The notes: a model not told the origin generated them from the letters alone. A DNA stretch of 64,000 bases from Platycnemis pennipes (GCA_933228895.1 OW121854.1:52680609-52744608); one strand, 5' to 3'. Shown: positions 36,725-48,075, counted from the stretch's first letter. Numbers and translations: made by a program.

Positions 36725-37450
36725 TTAGTTTACAGGTGTATGAGGAAAGATGCAGAAAAGCAAGCAGTATGGTGCAGTGGACACAAGAGTGGTCAAGACA
36801 CTTTGGATGCTGGCACAAACTATGGAGGAAATTGAGGAATGATGGAAATATGTATCAAGATTTAAACACAGCAAGGAGAAATAAAATTTAAGGAAACAAG
36901 CAATAGACTTAGGAGGGGTATGAAGAGTGTGAGAGAAAAGTGGCAAAAAGGTCAATGTAAATAGGCTGAGAGGTTCCAGAGAGAGGGAGAAACAGGCGCC
37001 CTGTACTCAATGGTTAGAAGGTTATTCAGCAGCAAGAAGTGGAATACGATAATGTGCATTGATGTTAAGTCAGGAAAGCTGCTGATAGAACTTACAAGAG
37101 ATTCAGCATAGGGGTAATGAATAAGTGGCAAGAACTGCATGGCACTAACAATAGGCAAGGGCACTTGGGAATAGAAGAGAAGGATATAGATAAGGATGAA
37201 CTGGGACCAGGAGTCCAGCCATGCTAGTAAGTTAGGGTAAACATTATGAGAAAAGAAGGTGTTAGAGACTATAATGTTATCCTATCAAAGCTACTGAAGA
37301 ATTGAGGTTGAGAAGAACGTGATGATTTCACTGGTTTGTTCGCAGGATGTATGAGGATGAAGTCTGGCTGGAGGATTTTTTAAAATTTGTATTAATACCT
37401 AACAAAAAAAGAAAGATAAATGCTGAAAAGCATGCACTTCTTAAATAAAA
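36725..37450 (+). pseudogene. LINE ORF2 fragment (reverse-transcriptase fingers)
   Basis: Translated with stops and frame changes, the 3' part reads MYEDEVWLEDFLKFVLIPNK and then KRKINAEKHALLK (37347-37440). This is the conserved region ahead of the reverse-transcriptase core in L1/RTE/Jockey-type non-LTR elements (V-W-P/L-x-D-F-L, then V-L-I-P, then K). Upstream, SKLLKN (about 37285) fits the preceding GVDxIPxELLK motif. The region 36725-37200 has the charged, Lys-rich look of the endonuclease-RT linker but is less certain. It lies wholly inside the hAT element. Confidence 0.7.
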
Positions 37451-37493
37451 AAAAAATTCATCACCTATGCGTTAGCATCAGCCGATCCGCGAG

Positions 37494-37770
37494 TTATGCA
37501 ACCCGGACAACTATTGCGACAAATTACGTACGTGTAATGTAATTTCTCGCAGCATTACAATTCCACAGATGACTGAGGTCACGATAACTGGTGGTACATC
37601 TGAGAAAATTTTACTTACCTTCCGTAGTGGTAACAGTGGTAGTGGCATGAGTTTTTACTTTGTCTTTCACGGAGCGTTGAGTCCATCCACCAGTTATGCA
37701 ACCAGGGCGATAATCACGGCAAAATGGTCTCGTAAAACGCAAATGGCGAACCATTCAAAAATTTGCTAGC
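37494..37770. repeat. Internal repeats within the hAT interior
   Basis: AGTTATGCAACC followed by GG occurs at 37493-37506 and again at 37691-37704, with similar downstream text. TAACTGGTGG (37578-37587) is the inverse of CCACCAGTTA (37687-37696). The segment may be a separate small element nested in the hAT copy. A 66-codon plus frame (37569-37769) runs through it without a recognised domain. Confidence 0.4.
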
Positions 37771-37967
37771 GTAAATAAAGGGAAGATTTTATTTGCGGAC
37801 ATATAAAAATTATTAGGACTTGAAGGAAAAGTCGTTAATTGCGGGAAAACGTAAATTGCGGTGACGTAAAAGCGAGGTTTAACCTTATTTGTGATGAACG
37901 TTTTTATCGGTCGAAACTAATCTGTTCTAAGTTATTGCATAAAGAATTCGGTGTTTATTTATATTTT

Positions 37968-38075
37968 AGGATTCGAAAGATTCGAATGATGAAAATAGCA
38001 CAAAGATTCGAGAATTCGAATCTCGAATCTTTTTCAAGATTCGAGGGATTCGAAGATTCGAATGTCCCATCTCTA
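37968..38075. repeat. hAT right end with clustered GATTCG motifs
   Basis: At least seven GATTCG/ATTCGA units precede the terminal repeat GTCCCATCTCTA. The segment also contains a self-complementary part (AGATTCGAGAATTCGAATCT) that could fold into a hairpin. Confidence 0.85.
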
Positions 38076-38083
38076 ACTATACT

Positions 38084-41000
38084 CAATGAGAATGGTACTG
38101 ATAGGTCTACAGTTCGCTATTTTTTTCAAGTATGGCTTTAAAAAGTATTCAATGAAAGTTTAGTTCCGTGTAATTTGGACCGAGGGTGTGTAATTTGGAT
38201 ATAAACCATAAAGTACGTTCTGTCATGAAAATACTTACAAACTAACATGGTTTAGTTATTTTTACTTATTATTTACTATGTAGGATTTACAAAACATTAA
38301 TTTGATCAGTATTTTCGATTAAAGGTTCTGTTTATATATGCCAAAATTTAATTGGTATTCGTTATTTCAACAATACCTAATAACAAACACAAGAAACATT
38401 ATCAGCAGCTGAAAGATCAATTGTGCGTTTGAAATATTTTTACCGGGTTCCTCATCTCCCGAGTTAAAGATAAAATGATATGTGTTTACACAGCTTTTGT
38501 GTGGTTTATAAAAAAAAGAATACCGAAATCAATTCAATATGTTTTCATTTTTTAGGACCGTGGTTCAAAATATTTAAATATATGATGCCTCTGCTAGAGC
38601 TCCTAAGTGGAAATGGTTTTCGCTGCTGAAGCTGAGCAAAATGTGTCTAACGGGAAGTGAGATATCGTGTGCTGGAGAGGATTTTGGGTTTTGTCCGCAG
38701 AATGTAGGTGACGATTGGAGTGGGGTGAGATTTATAGAAATAGAAATTTGTTCACATTGAGACGCTGGGTGACATGAGCTTTTAAAAGTATGGCAGAGTA
38801 GAGAAGGGACGAATGGGGACAAAGGGGAAGACGATTGGAAATATTCGGTATGGAGCGTTTTGTAGGCGATTGGCATCCTCTTTGTGCCATGTATGTTCAA
38901 TAGAATAATTCTCCCTCAGTACGATAAAACAAATGAACTATTCGTTATAGTCAAATAGCTTGCAATATGTACGTAACAAAATGCTGATGTTTATATGTAT
39001 GTGATAATTCATAACCGGCCGCTGTGGTCGGATTAATTACGTTGCGTTCGTAACACCTATCATTTATTGACGCCTAATTTTTTGAATGAGATCGATTTTG
39101 CATTTTATATCTTACCTAAAGACTGAGAAAATACATAAAAATTTTATTTCTAACCGTAAAGACGACCATTGCATATAAAGTTTTTCGAAAAATCCACTGA
39201 ACAGCTCAAAGTTTAGCTTAAATTTTACTCCACTAAAGAATACTAAGGTGCTTGGGTTTCACACCGTTATAAATGGTAAAAGAGCTGCGGCATCCAATCC
39301 ACACGAAGGTCCGATAATAGCTAAATTTTTCACACGCCCTCGAAACCCGATAACCAGATATAGGTTTGGATTGCCTCTCGCTATCGAGAAAAAATATCGA
39401 TAGCAGGAGACTAAATCGAAAGCGACAGTGAACCAAAGGTGTGAGGTGAAATGATGAATTTGTCCTGAGGAAGGAGAGGCCACCTAAATGGTTGTGCAGG
39501 CTCTTATTTGCTTGCTTTTGAACGTAGCATACGGATTGTATTTAATAAGTGTCATAGTACAAAGAGACTCATCAGAAGTATACCTTAGTGTTTTGATGGA
39601 TGGACTACATCTAAGTGAATGAAGCAAATGCTAAGTACACGAACAGAATCTGTAATACTTCATTGTTATTAATTTTTTAGTTTCAACGTTCATGCATATG
39701 ACTCATTAGAAAGCAGGGAAACAAATAATATAGAAGCAAATTTGGGCATAGAGACAAAAATGAGGTGTATAATTTGTTACCCCGAGATGAGGAGTTCTAA
39801 TGTAAGGCTGAGAATTTTCGTATTTATTTACGAATTAAAATAAATGTCATCGTTTTTGTTGCATTAAAATTACCAAAAAACGAATTCACTGTGACAAATT
39901 ACTTTCGCTGAATATACATAGGCATCATAAACATGCAAAGGTTTTTAATGTGTAACGTTGATACCTATCTTTTTCCTTGCTGAGTAGAGTGAAGGTACTT
40001 AGCTCATGAGGTATAACGCACGACCTGTGCTACCAGTTCCCTTTCGCGTTCTCTTTTCCCGTAAGTTACGTATCCTAACACATCAAACCACTATCTGCCT
40101 AAATTATTCTCCAACTTATACGTTCCCATAGCTAGATGCGAGTCCTGCCAAGCCGTTTCCAGCCCTTATCGTCCTCTCCTCCCACCCCCATGCAACCGTA
40201 ACGATGTTAGTCCTAGGCTTTCTGCATACCCATTCCCCAACCACATTTCGTAATCCCTTTCTGGCGGATATCCGGTCCCAGTAGCCACTGAGCACACCAC
40301 TTTTCAGCTACCTCCTCATTTACGAGCCTGGAAATGGCTTTTGGAGGAATACTAGGAGCAATTCAACCGATAGAATACATATTGGTGAGTTAAGGGGGTT
40401 GAGACCGCAATGGGGAGTGGCTTGATCCTGTGAACTGCAGGCGCGGGACTTTTGGCATGACTAAGTCTACAAGAGGATGGGTAGGGGTTTGGAGGCCAAC
40501 TAAGATATGAAGGAGTCCCATAAATTACTAAATAAGGAGCCTTCAACTATTGGCTATCCTCATCTTTGAACCTCAAAAACATAAACGAGATAAAACGGTA
40601 GGGAAACGGCACAAAGGTATTTCATTCTTTTTAAAGTCAAATTAAAGAGCAAATGTACCCACTATATGCGATTAATTCATTATGATAATCACGATTTTCT
40701 CTCACTCTCTAGCATTTTATAGAAAATGAAAGGTAAGAAGTAAGGTAATCTCATGGTATCCATTCAATTTCAGAATAAGCTCTTCATTTCCACACTCTCT
40801 CTCTTATAATAGGGTATTTAGATTAAATTATATTAAACCGAAGTTACCAGGTAATGGAATATTTAATGGGTGTTTCTAAATTTTGTAAGCCTACACACAG
40901 AATTAATAATCTACTAATGAAGGTAGGTCTAAATGGGTATTCATTTCATTCCACAACTCCCATATTTGAAGAGATACCTCATTTCATATCTTCATACATT

Positions 41001-41189
41001 CCATTTCTTTTACCAAACTACGCGTCCTTCTCCTCTCCCAACATTTGTATATTTGTCCCACATTTACGTCCTACAAAACACCCTCAACCTTTATTACCTG
41101 CTCTACCTGTCTTCTCCTGAATTCTTCAAGTAAACTTGCTTTGGGTTTAAAACTTTATTTGCTCTCATACCATCTTTGGCACCACATAC
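38084..41189. other. Stretch without recognised genes
   Basis: AT-rich. Minus frames at 38574-38900 and 39233-39483 lack family signatures. The 16-mer CCGTGTAATTTGGACC at 38166-38181 duplicates one left of the hAT element, and a variant, GTGTAATTTGGAT, follows at 38188. Confidence 0.5.
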
Positions 41190-41265
41190 ATCTACTCGAT
41201 ACCCTGCAAGCCACCGCGAGGGTGTGTGGCAGGGGATATTTTATCCTCCTTTCAACCTTACATTC
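41190..41265 (-). mobile_element. CR1-like LINE 3' terminus, short
   Basis: Contains ACATCTACTCGATACCCTGC, then AAGCCACCGCGAGGGTGTGT, the most conserved end of the LINE family seen at 28440-28496 and 45904-45960, in the opposite orientation. Only about 75 bp are recognisable. Confidence 0.8.
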
Positions 41266-41499
41266 TTCATCCTTCTCCATACCCGCATTTCAAAAGCCCT
41301 AAAAGTTTGCAGTTTTTTTATTATATACAAGAATGTTTGCCCACAAACACAATTAAAGTGGACCTAGGAAAAGAATTTTTAATAGTGGAAATCCAAACGA
41401 ACCTCTGAAGGTAACGTCATATAAACAATTGCACTCGCATGTTGCATTTTTTCTTAGTATGCATTTCTTGAGTAATAAGTTGAATTATTGTTCACCAAC

Positions 41500-41960
41500 C
41501 CAGAAAAGGGATGGTGGAGGTCTTGCGAATTTGAAATGCCTTCAAAACGGGGATCCCAACGGAGGAAAAGGGTGTAACTTCCAAGACATGCGGGAAAGGG
41601 AGCTCATTGGGAAACGGGAGAGTTATCCGAAGGGTGGGGAATAAAGGAAAAGATGCGTAGAAGGAGTGAGAGATGGAGTGAAAAGAGGCGTGTATTCGGA
41701 TTGGTAAAACTGGAAATTCGTCGTCCAAAAATGGGAAAGTGCCCATGCGCACCAAGGCGTCGAAGGAACGTAGATGCAAGAGGGGATTGGATAGTATGGA
41801 AGCAGGATTGGGGATTTGGGAGGGGTGGAGTTGGAAGAAAAATAGAGGATGGGAAAGAGGGATTGTGTAGGGTGGTGGACTTTAAGCGGTACACTTGGGG
41901 TGCGTCAGTAAATGGCGGTGAAGAAAAAGCTGAAGAGTTAAGTGGGAGAGAAAATTAAAG
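41500..41960. other. Purine-rich, GC-rich island
   Basis: A G/A-rich plus strand, with a 101-codon plus frame (41653-41958, Arg/Gly/Glu-rich) mirrored by minus frames (41492-41779, 41604-41894). I take it as compositional. The plus product, rich in RRRSERWSEKRR-type basic runs, has no known domain. Confidence 0.45.
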
Positions 41961-42086
41961 GTTTTTGCCATTGGAGGAGAAAATTTGGATGGTTTTTAGG
42001 CAGCACAATTATGCCCACTGAGTATTCTACGGGGCAGAGAGGAGAGAAGAACGAGTAGTATTGTAGTAAGAATACAGGTAGTATTA

Positions 42087-42113
42087 GTAAAACGTGTGTA
42101 TGACACGTTTTAC
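42087..42113. repeat. Perfect 11-bp hairpin
   Basis: GTAAAACGTGT (42087-42097), a five-base loop, then ACACGTTTTAC (42103-42113). No terminator context applies in this eukaryotic sequence. Just downstream, ATCTGTTTTTGGCT and ATCTGTTTTTCGCT (about 42127 and 42159) form a small direct repeat. Confidence 0.85.
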
Positions 42114-42839
42114 GTTACTACATGGCATCTGTTTTTGGCTACCACATGGAATACTACATCTGTTTTTCGCTGGCATATGTGATATAATAATTCTAGCGCC
42201 TAATAGTTGACCTGATCCTTAAGATTCAAGCAAAAGAAACTGATATTATGAACTGACTGATATTATAAATATTTTTCTTCCGCAAAAAACAAAGGATTTA
42301 AAAGGCAACTTAAATGTTTGAACGTGCATGCAGCTAAGCCGTAGTACAGCTAAGGTCGTAGTGTGCCTTGGCAAAAGCTCTGATTTGGTGTACCATCTAC
42401 GATTCTGAATGTCTGCTGAGCTTAATTTGTTGATCAATGCAAATTTATTCCATTCAAACTGTGCGAACTCCATGATCAAGCCATTAAAATGTATTCTTTG
42501 CTAGTTCTCTTTCTGTTAATAGGAGTTCATTCAACGCTTTAACGAGAAATCTTAGCAACGAATTCGTTTAGATAATTCTCCTCTTCTTGGTTGTTTCTAT
42601 AGAACTTAGCGGTTGCCATGCCAAATTTGAATATATCAAAGACGTATATGCCTGTGATTCATTTAGTAATATTTTGTGAAAATATCTCAGGGAAATAGTG
42701 CTAGGCGTAATTTAAACTACGATCACAAATAGCGAACTTGAACTTAAAGGATTAAGTTATTGAAAGGCCTAATTAATTAACAACATCTCTTCAGAACTGT
42801 GAAAGGCGACTGACAAGAAACTCTTGCATGCTAACTTCG

Positions 42840-43530
42840 GCATTCCATAGCCGAGACTTAAGCGGCTTGAGGAGGGGTAGTCGTAAGTGATGAGGGGAAG
42901 TGAAGAGGGTAAGATGAAGGGAGAGATAATGGTGGACATCAAAGAGGGGCATGAGGGTTGGATGGTTAGGGAAAAGACGAGATGCCTAAGGGTGAAGGAG
43001 CCGCGAGGACCGGCTCGCGAGGGGTTGGATGGGTGTTGGTAGTCCGGTAGAGGAAGGTCCGAGGCATGGATGGGGTTGGTGAGGTTGCGGGGGATGTTGC
43101 GTGGAACGAGGGTGGGCGGGGAGTCCAAGGGATGGGGTTTGAATGTGGCTGTTGAGTCGTGGAGAGGCTTTCGTCCTGAGGAATATAGAGAGAGAGAGAG
43201 TGAGTGAGGGTGGAGTAGAAGTAAATGGGATCCGAAGGGAAGGTATAAGGACATTGGTGGAAGGGAGGGTAAAAGGGCTGTTGCGTGGGTGCTGGTTGGT
43301 GGTCGGGTAAAAGGGGAAGAAGTTGGCTCCGAACTTGTATAGATCCCATTAGTTGCGGATCGTGTTTGACTTTGGCTTTCCTCGCTCTCTTCGTCACTTT
43401 CTTCCATCCTCCCTCTCTCTCTTCATCTTTTTTCCTTCCGCTTCTCACCGTTCCACTCTCCTCATACCCCAATCTTTCCCCTTTCAGCTTGTCTCCCCAA
43501 AATCTATAAACTATACTCGGCGTGGACGCA
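42840..43530. other. GC-rich, strand-skewed island
   Basis: Purine-rich on plus up to about 43330, then pyrimidine-rich, with an (AG)n tract near 43186-43200. A 212-codon minus frame (42769-43407) and a 168-codon minus frame (42966-43472) overlap in different registers, which argues against either being coding. Confidence 0.45.
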
Positions 43531-44639
43531 CTTGAGCAGAAGCATTTTAGAGGAAAACCGCTCGTTTTGGGGAACCCAATAATAATGATTTGCTTTTCTG
43601 ATGGGAGAAGGGGAGAGTGATCTCCTCAGGTCTGGGAAAGAATGTTATCCACTCACAGAAGATTCTCATCACGGATATCAGTGGAAGCTTTTTTCTATTA
43701 CTATTGTGGCTATTTTTTGTTGAGCGTCATATCAAGCGTTCTCGAATCTCTAGCCACCGGAATATTCAGTTGAAAATAAATAAAATATAATACATTTTTC
43801 CTTTGTATTGTTGATTTGTGAAAAGATTCTTTAAACGATGAGTGGAAAAATTCTTGAGGTCAATTTATTTAATGTGATAATTTTTGAGAATCTACAACTT
43901 CAATCGTCTTTTTGTGGCTCCCATAGAATATTGTGTTGTGAGTGAAAAATAAATGCACAGATAAAGGTGCTTTCAATCTGATATCCTTGAGAAATTGATG
44001 AATGATTTCGTTTCATAGCAATATGCCTCGCGAATGGGTTTCTTTTCTCTTCAGTTCGCTCATCCATCATTTCAAATGGAAGCATGCTACATTAGTATAT
44101 TCTTTTTCAGACCGTATTAGTCAGTGTACTAATTTTCTGGGTGAAAGCCGGTTTTTCAAGGTTTGCCTATTGATAGAAATTTATTATCCGTTCTTGCGTT
44201 GATCCGTTTTAGAAAAGGACTCTAAAATGTTATCTCATCACTTTACCATGGTTTCTAATTTAATGATCAACTTTTGATGAGTATTCTCCAATGAAATATT
44301 CATTTTTTTACGGTATGCGTAGTCTAGTTGTGATTCATATGGGCAAATAAGGCACGAAGAAATTTAGAAATGTTCAATTTCTTTATGATTTAAGGATACT
44401 CAACATATATTCCCAGAGATTTTATCAGCAGTTTTTATTGTGCCATGCATGTAATCATATGTTTTGAAAATCCCTAACCCATACTCAAGATCTGCTTGAA
44501 TTAGGATCGATTTTTACAAGTAGTATTTTTTTCTGCCTTGCGCACCTGTCAATTCATTATTTGGGGTACACGAATGAGACGATGCCTCTCTTCCATCCAC
44601 AAAGCTACTTTTGTCTTCTGCTTTCTTCAGCATCTGTCT
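43531..44639. other. Stretch without recognised genes
   Basis: AT-rich, with nothing recognised. Confidence 0.5.
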
Positions 44640-45404
44640 CCGGCTGGGATGCTTTCAATTGACAAGGTAAAATTTTGATTGTCTCTCTCTCTCTGCACCT
44701 CACACTATGGTTGTCTTTACCTTACGATTCCTTCCTCTTTCACGCTCGCGATACGCTCTACGCACCCTGTTGGTTCTCCTTATTCTACCGCACCTCTTTT
44801 ACCATCCCCACGGCCTTCAATCTCCTTCGTCCTTCGCTGTTTTCTCATCGCACATCCTTCCTTTATCGCGCCTGCGTCCCTCCACTTTCCTCCTCACCCT
44901 ACACATTCATTCGTCCCTTCTCACTCCCTCTAACTCACCCCCTTTCCCCATAGCGAGCTCAGCCAGTCCACACAGTCTCTCCACCGCACCACACCCGAAA
45001 CGACGCCCCCCTCCCTGCCTCCCCCCCGAAAACACAACCGCCACTCTCACTTCCCTACAAATTGGCCTCATCTGCAGCCCATTGTCCCAGTGCCTTACTC
45101 GACCAATCCCTCTCCCCAGGGTAGGCGTCCCCCTCCCCGAGCTTTGTTCCCTCCTCCCCGCCCTCCCCTTGCCGATATCTTCATCCACCCGATCCCTTCC
45201 TCTCCTCCCTTCTCGCCGCCCACGACATCCCGCCCCCCGGAATCGACGTAATTGCTGGGACCCCCTCCGAAACTAAACAGGGGCCGCCCTTTTCCTTTCT
45301 TCCGCGCCCAATGCCTTTCCATTCCGCTTTCCTCCAATGCCTTAACCTGTCTTTCGTCCATTACCCCGTTCGGCTTCTTCTTAGCCCTTCATCCGTTTCG
45401 CCTC
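44640..45404. other. Pyrimidine-rich, GC-rich island
   Basis: Long C/T tracts, beginning with a (TC)n run near 44680. Frames are open in all three plus registers (44675-44953, 44679-44933, 44707-45276) and on the minus strand, the hallmark of composition. No domain is recognised. Confidence 0.5.
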
Positions 45405-46523
45405 CACACGCAGGGTTGCCAACTCCAAGGGGAGCTATTTTCGAGAGTTGTTCGGTATAGAAGTATTCTGGAATATTACGGATTAGCAATATTACGGATT
45501 ATCTACAATGTCTATTAGCCGAAAAAGAGTACCACACATATAAAGCTTACATAGCAGTGCTAATAAGTATAACTATACATATAACTAAATTATATAACTA
45601 TGAACTATGATTTTTTCCACGAAAGCATTGAAGCTAGATGGGTAAGAGTAGTAAAATGGCGTCAGTCGTTTGGATTTATCTCTCTCCAAGTTTCTACGTC
45701 CTAATGTTACACACGCAGGGTTGCCAACTCTTGGAGAGCTGTTTTCGAGAGTTGTTCGGTATAGAAGTATTCTGGAAGATTTAAAGGCACAGAAATATTA
45801 CGGATTATCTACAATGTCTATTCCCTGTAAAAGAGTACCCCACATATAAAGCGTAGATGACAGTGCTACTAAGTATAACTATACACATAACTAAACTATA
45901 TAATCTACATCTACATAATACCCTGCAAGCCACCACAAATGTGTGTGGCAGGGGGTGATTTCTCACCAAACATGCATTACATATCATGCATAAAAAAGGA
46001 ATAGTATTAATATAGTAGTCAGAACTACACTATTTAAAAAAGATAGAAATTGCAAAGCAAGCATGCAAAAACATTCTGTTAGTAGGGTTAGCTTTAAGTA
46101 CTCATACCAACATGCAGCTACCAATGCTATCCATTGCTACTCTCCGATTGGACATATTTACCGTTATTCGTATCTCTAAATGTACGAGGGAAAAAGGACA
46201 TTTTGAATCTATAAGTTCGGCAATCAATTTCTCTAATTTTATGATTATGGTCCAGTCAGCCATAGTATGTTGGGGTTCGCAAAATATTTTTAACATCATC
46301 ACTGACAATATTGTCTTGGAATTTATATAAGAGATTAAGTCTTAATTTCAACCTGCGATCTGGCAATGATTCCAATTTTAATTCATTTAATAGACGAGGC
46401 ATTTAATGGACGAGACGAGAATAATATGATTTTCTCCATAAGAAAAACATAATGAGTAAGAGTAGTAAAAAGCGTGAGTCGTTTGTATGTATCTCTCTCT
46501 AAGTTTCTACGCACCAATATTAC
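45405..46523. repeat. Tandem duplication, second unit split by a LINE
   Basis: Unit A (45405-45709) begins CACACGCAGGGTTGCCAACT and ends TTCTACGTCCTAATGTTA. Unit B starts identically at 45710, follows A to about 45903, and resumes at about 46425 (TATGATTTTCTCCAT), ending at about 46523 with TTCTACGCACCAATATTA. The intervening 0.52 kb is a LINE 3' end. The duplication therefore preceded the LINE insertion. Confidence 0.9.
45904..46424 (-). mobile_element. CR1-like LINE 3' end inserted in unit B
   Basis: Reading the minus strand, about 46395-46190 encodes LNELKLESLPDRRLKLRLNL and then, after one frame change, HNHKIREI and YRFKMSFFPRTFRDTN. This is the characteristic C-terminus of CR1/L2-type ORF2 (R-R-x-x-x-R-L, then F-F-P-R-T-I/F-R-D-W/T-N). 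The 3' untranslated end follows and finishes with the CCCTGCAAGCCACC / CATCTACATCTACAT end at 45904-45930. Flanking ATAAT on both sides could be a short target duplication, which is uncertain. Confidence 0.88.
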
Positions 46524-47589
46524 CCCGCAAGTCGCCAATAAAGCATGTGGAATAGCCATTAAAATCATGTATTTTCGGATGAAAAACTGAAAATAGCAGG
46601 AGCTTAATAATGACCGTAAACTCGTTTTTTCTCAAATAATTAGACATTTGTGTCTATGTCGTTTATCGTGTGTAGTCAAAACGAATTGCTACACTTCCCT
46701 TTCCTACAGTGAGATTATCTTTTTTTCTGTTTTTTTCTGTGCCGCTGATACATTGTGGGCTTAGAAATGTCTCCTTTTATAGATTTGAACTCGTAACTTC
46801 CATGTTTTCAGCTATGCGAGCAACTTTCTATGTCTCAAGGTTATCCCAACCAAGCCCTTCCAATACCAGGGTGGTATTCACTACTAAATTGATGTTCTCT
46901 TTTCACGTAAAACCCCATCATTGACCAATGATCTCGGATAAAATCCGTTACATAATCATGATATTGGATGAAAGCAAGGGAAAAATATCCGTCCGAATAT
47001 TGAAATATTTTAAATATTATTGACTACCGTTAAAAAATCCGTTAGGGCTGGCACCCCTATGCACACGGTCCTACGCTCTGCTCTATTTTCCCTCTACTCC
47101 GTAACCTTCTTGACTCGTCCTCCATTGTAAGATCTAGTCTTACGTCAATCACGTTCACCTACATCTTTCAGTTTCTCTGACACTTCTTGCTCTTTAGGCG
47201 CACCTCCATTTTTTCGTGATGAACCTTTCACCATTAATATCTGAATTTGCCGCTAGTAATTCGTAGTTCAGTGCTGTCTGAGAGCGAAAGCTTCTGGTTT
47301 GAGATCCGGGATGAAGCTCGGGATGCTATCAGTTAGTTTTATGTTTTCCCTTTCATGGATACATTTTTTAGGTGCATTATGTTTTCTTTGTGGCGGTGAA
47401 ATATTCGGTAAAAGTGGTGGAACATGTTTTCTTGTGCTAATAAATAACGGTTTGAATGACAAGTATTACTATCAGTGATTTCATTTACTTGAGAATTTTT
47501 CTTTAAAAATAATTCTGTCCACGTTTTTCTAACTTTCCAAGCTTTCAATCCTTTCTTCCATTGTTGAATATAGTTACTAAATACTGCCT
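46524..47589. other. Stretch without recognised genes
   Basis: AT-rich. A weak tRNA-like patch occurs at about 47270-47325: TAGTTCAGTGC followed by GGTTTGAGATCC. It has the spacing of A and B boxes and may be a decayed SINE head. Another, on the minus strand near 46780-46835 (GAGTTCAAATCT), is weaker. Confidence 0.35.
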
Positions 47590-47838
47590 GAAGATGGCGG
47601 GGTGACTTAATCAGCCACAGGAAGAGACATCATGATCAAATGGAGAAAACGGTCGAAGGACAGGTAAAAGGGAAGAAGGGCTAAGAAAGGCCCCGTATGA
47701 GATACATAGGGCAAGTAATTAATGATGCGAACGAGAAGAAATACGTAAATACGATGATATTACGTGGTAGGATAATTGGGTGGAGAGCTGCGTCCAACTC
47801 AACATCAGGAATGTTGACTGATGATGATGATCATATAA
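47590..47838 (+). mobile_element. Non-LTR retrotransposon C-terminal and 3' end
   Basis: The plus strand reads RRWGDLISHRKRHHDQMEK, TVEGQVKGKKG, a stop, ERPRMRYIGQVINDANEKK and GRIIGWRAASN. These match the extreme C-terminal motif of common arthropod LINE ORF2 proteins (E-G-x-V-x-G-x-x-G-R-G-R-P-R). It ends in a (TGA)n-like tail, GATGATGATGATCAT. Only the last ~80 codons are present and one stop interrupts them. It could come from the same family as the RT fragment at 36725-37450. Confidence 0.75.
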
Positions 47839-48004
47839 GTTAGATGGTTAGATAGAGATATTCTAGGCGAGTATTTACTTGGGGCCAAGGCGTGTTGTAA
47901 ACCAGCTAAGGGGGCCTTCCGGGGGAGTCAACGGGGACCCAACGGGACGGGAGGGTTTCTCTGTGAAAGGCAATGGTGATCCGGAGAGGGGGTTTGCAAG
48001 AGTA

Positions 48005-48075
48005 TGCATCTACATCTACGAAATACGCTGCAAACAACCACTAAGGTGTGTTGCATGAGGGGCCAGACTACGAGA
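48005..48075 (-). mobile_element. CR1-like LINE 3' terminus, short
   Basis: CATCTACATCTACGAAATAC, then GCTGCAAACAACCAC and AGGTGTGTTGCATGAGGG match the conserved terminus of the family at 45904, with several substitutions. No upstream LINE sequence is recognised. Confidence 0.75.

Larger units (their letters stand above)
36155..38083. mobile_element. hAT-type element, non-autonomous, 1.9 kb
   Basis: A perfect 8-bp target duplication, ACTATACT (36155-36162 and 38076-38083), brackets 12-bp terminal inverted repeats: TAGAGGTGGGAC (36163-36174) and the complement of TAGAGATGGGAC (38064-38075), with one mismatch. An 8-bp duplication with TAGAG-type termini is the signature of the hAT superfamily. 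Both subterminal zones are packed with TTCGAATC-type motifs in inverted orientation between the ends (36178-36262 and 37968-38062). No hAT transposase is recognisable. The interior holds a LINE reverse-transcriptase fragment and a region with internal repeats, so this is a non-autonomous or invaded copy. Confidence 0.93.

Noticed and set aside
42769..43472. 212- and 168-codon minus frames as genes
   Set aside because: They overlap in different registers and are dominated by Ser/Pro/Leu repeats from a skewed composition.
44675..45276. Long plus frames as a proline-rich protein
   Set aside because: All three plus registers are open across C/T tracts, so openness is not evidence of coding.
46760..46860. 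Minus-strand tRNA-like patch with GAGTTCAAATCT
   Set aside because: The acceptor-stem and A-box match are poor. It could be a decayed SINE head but is not supportable as a feature.
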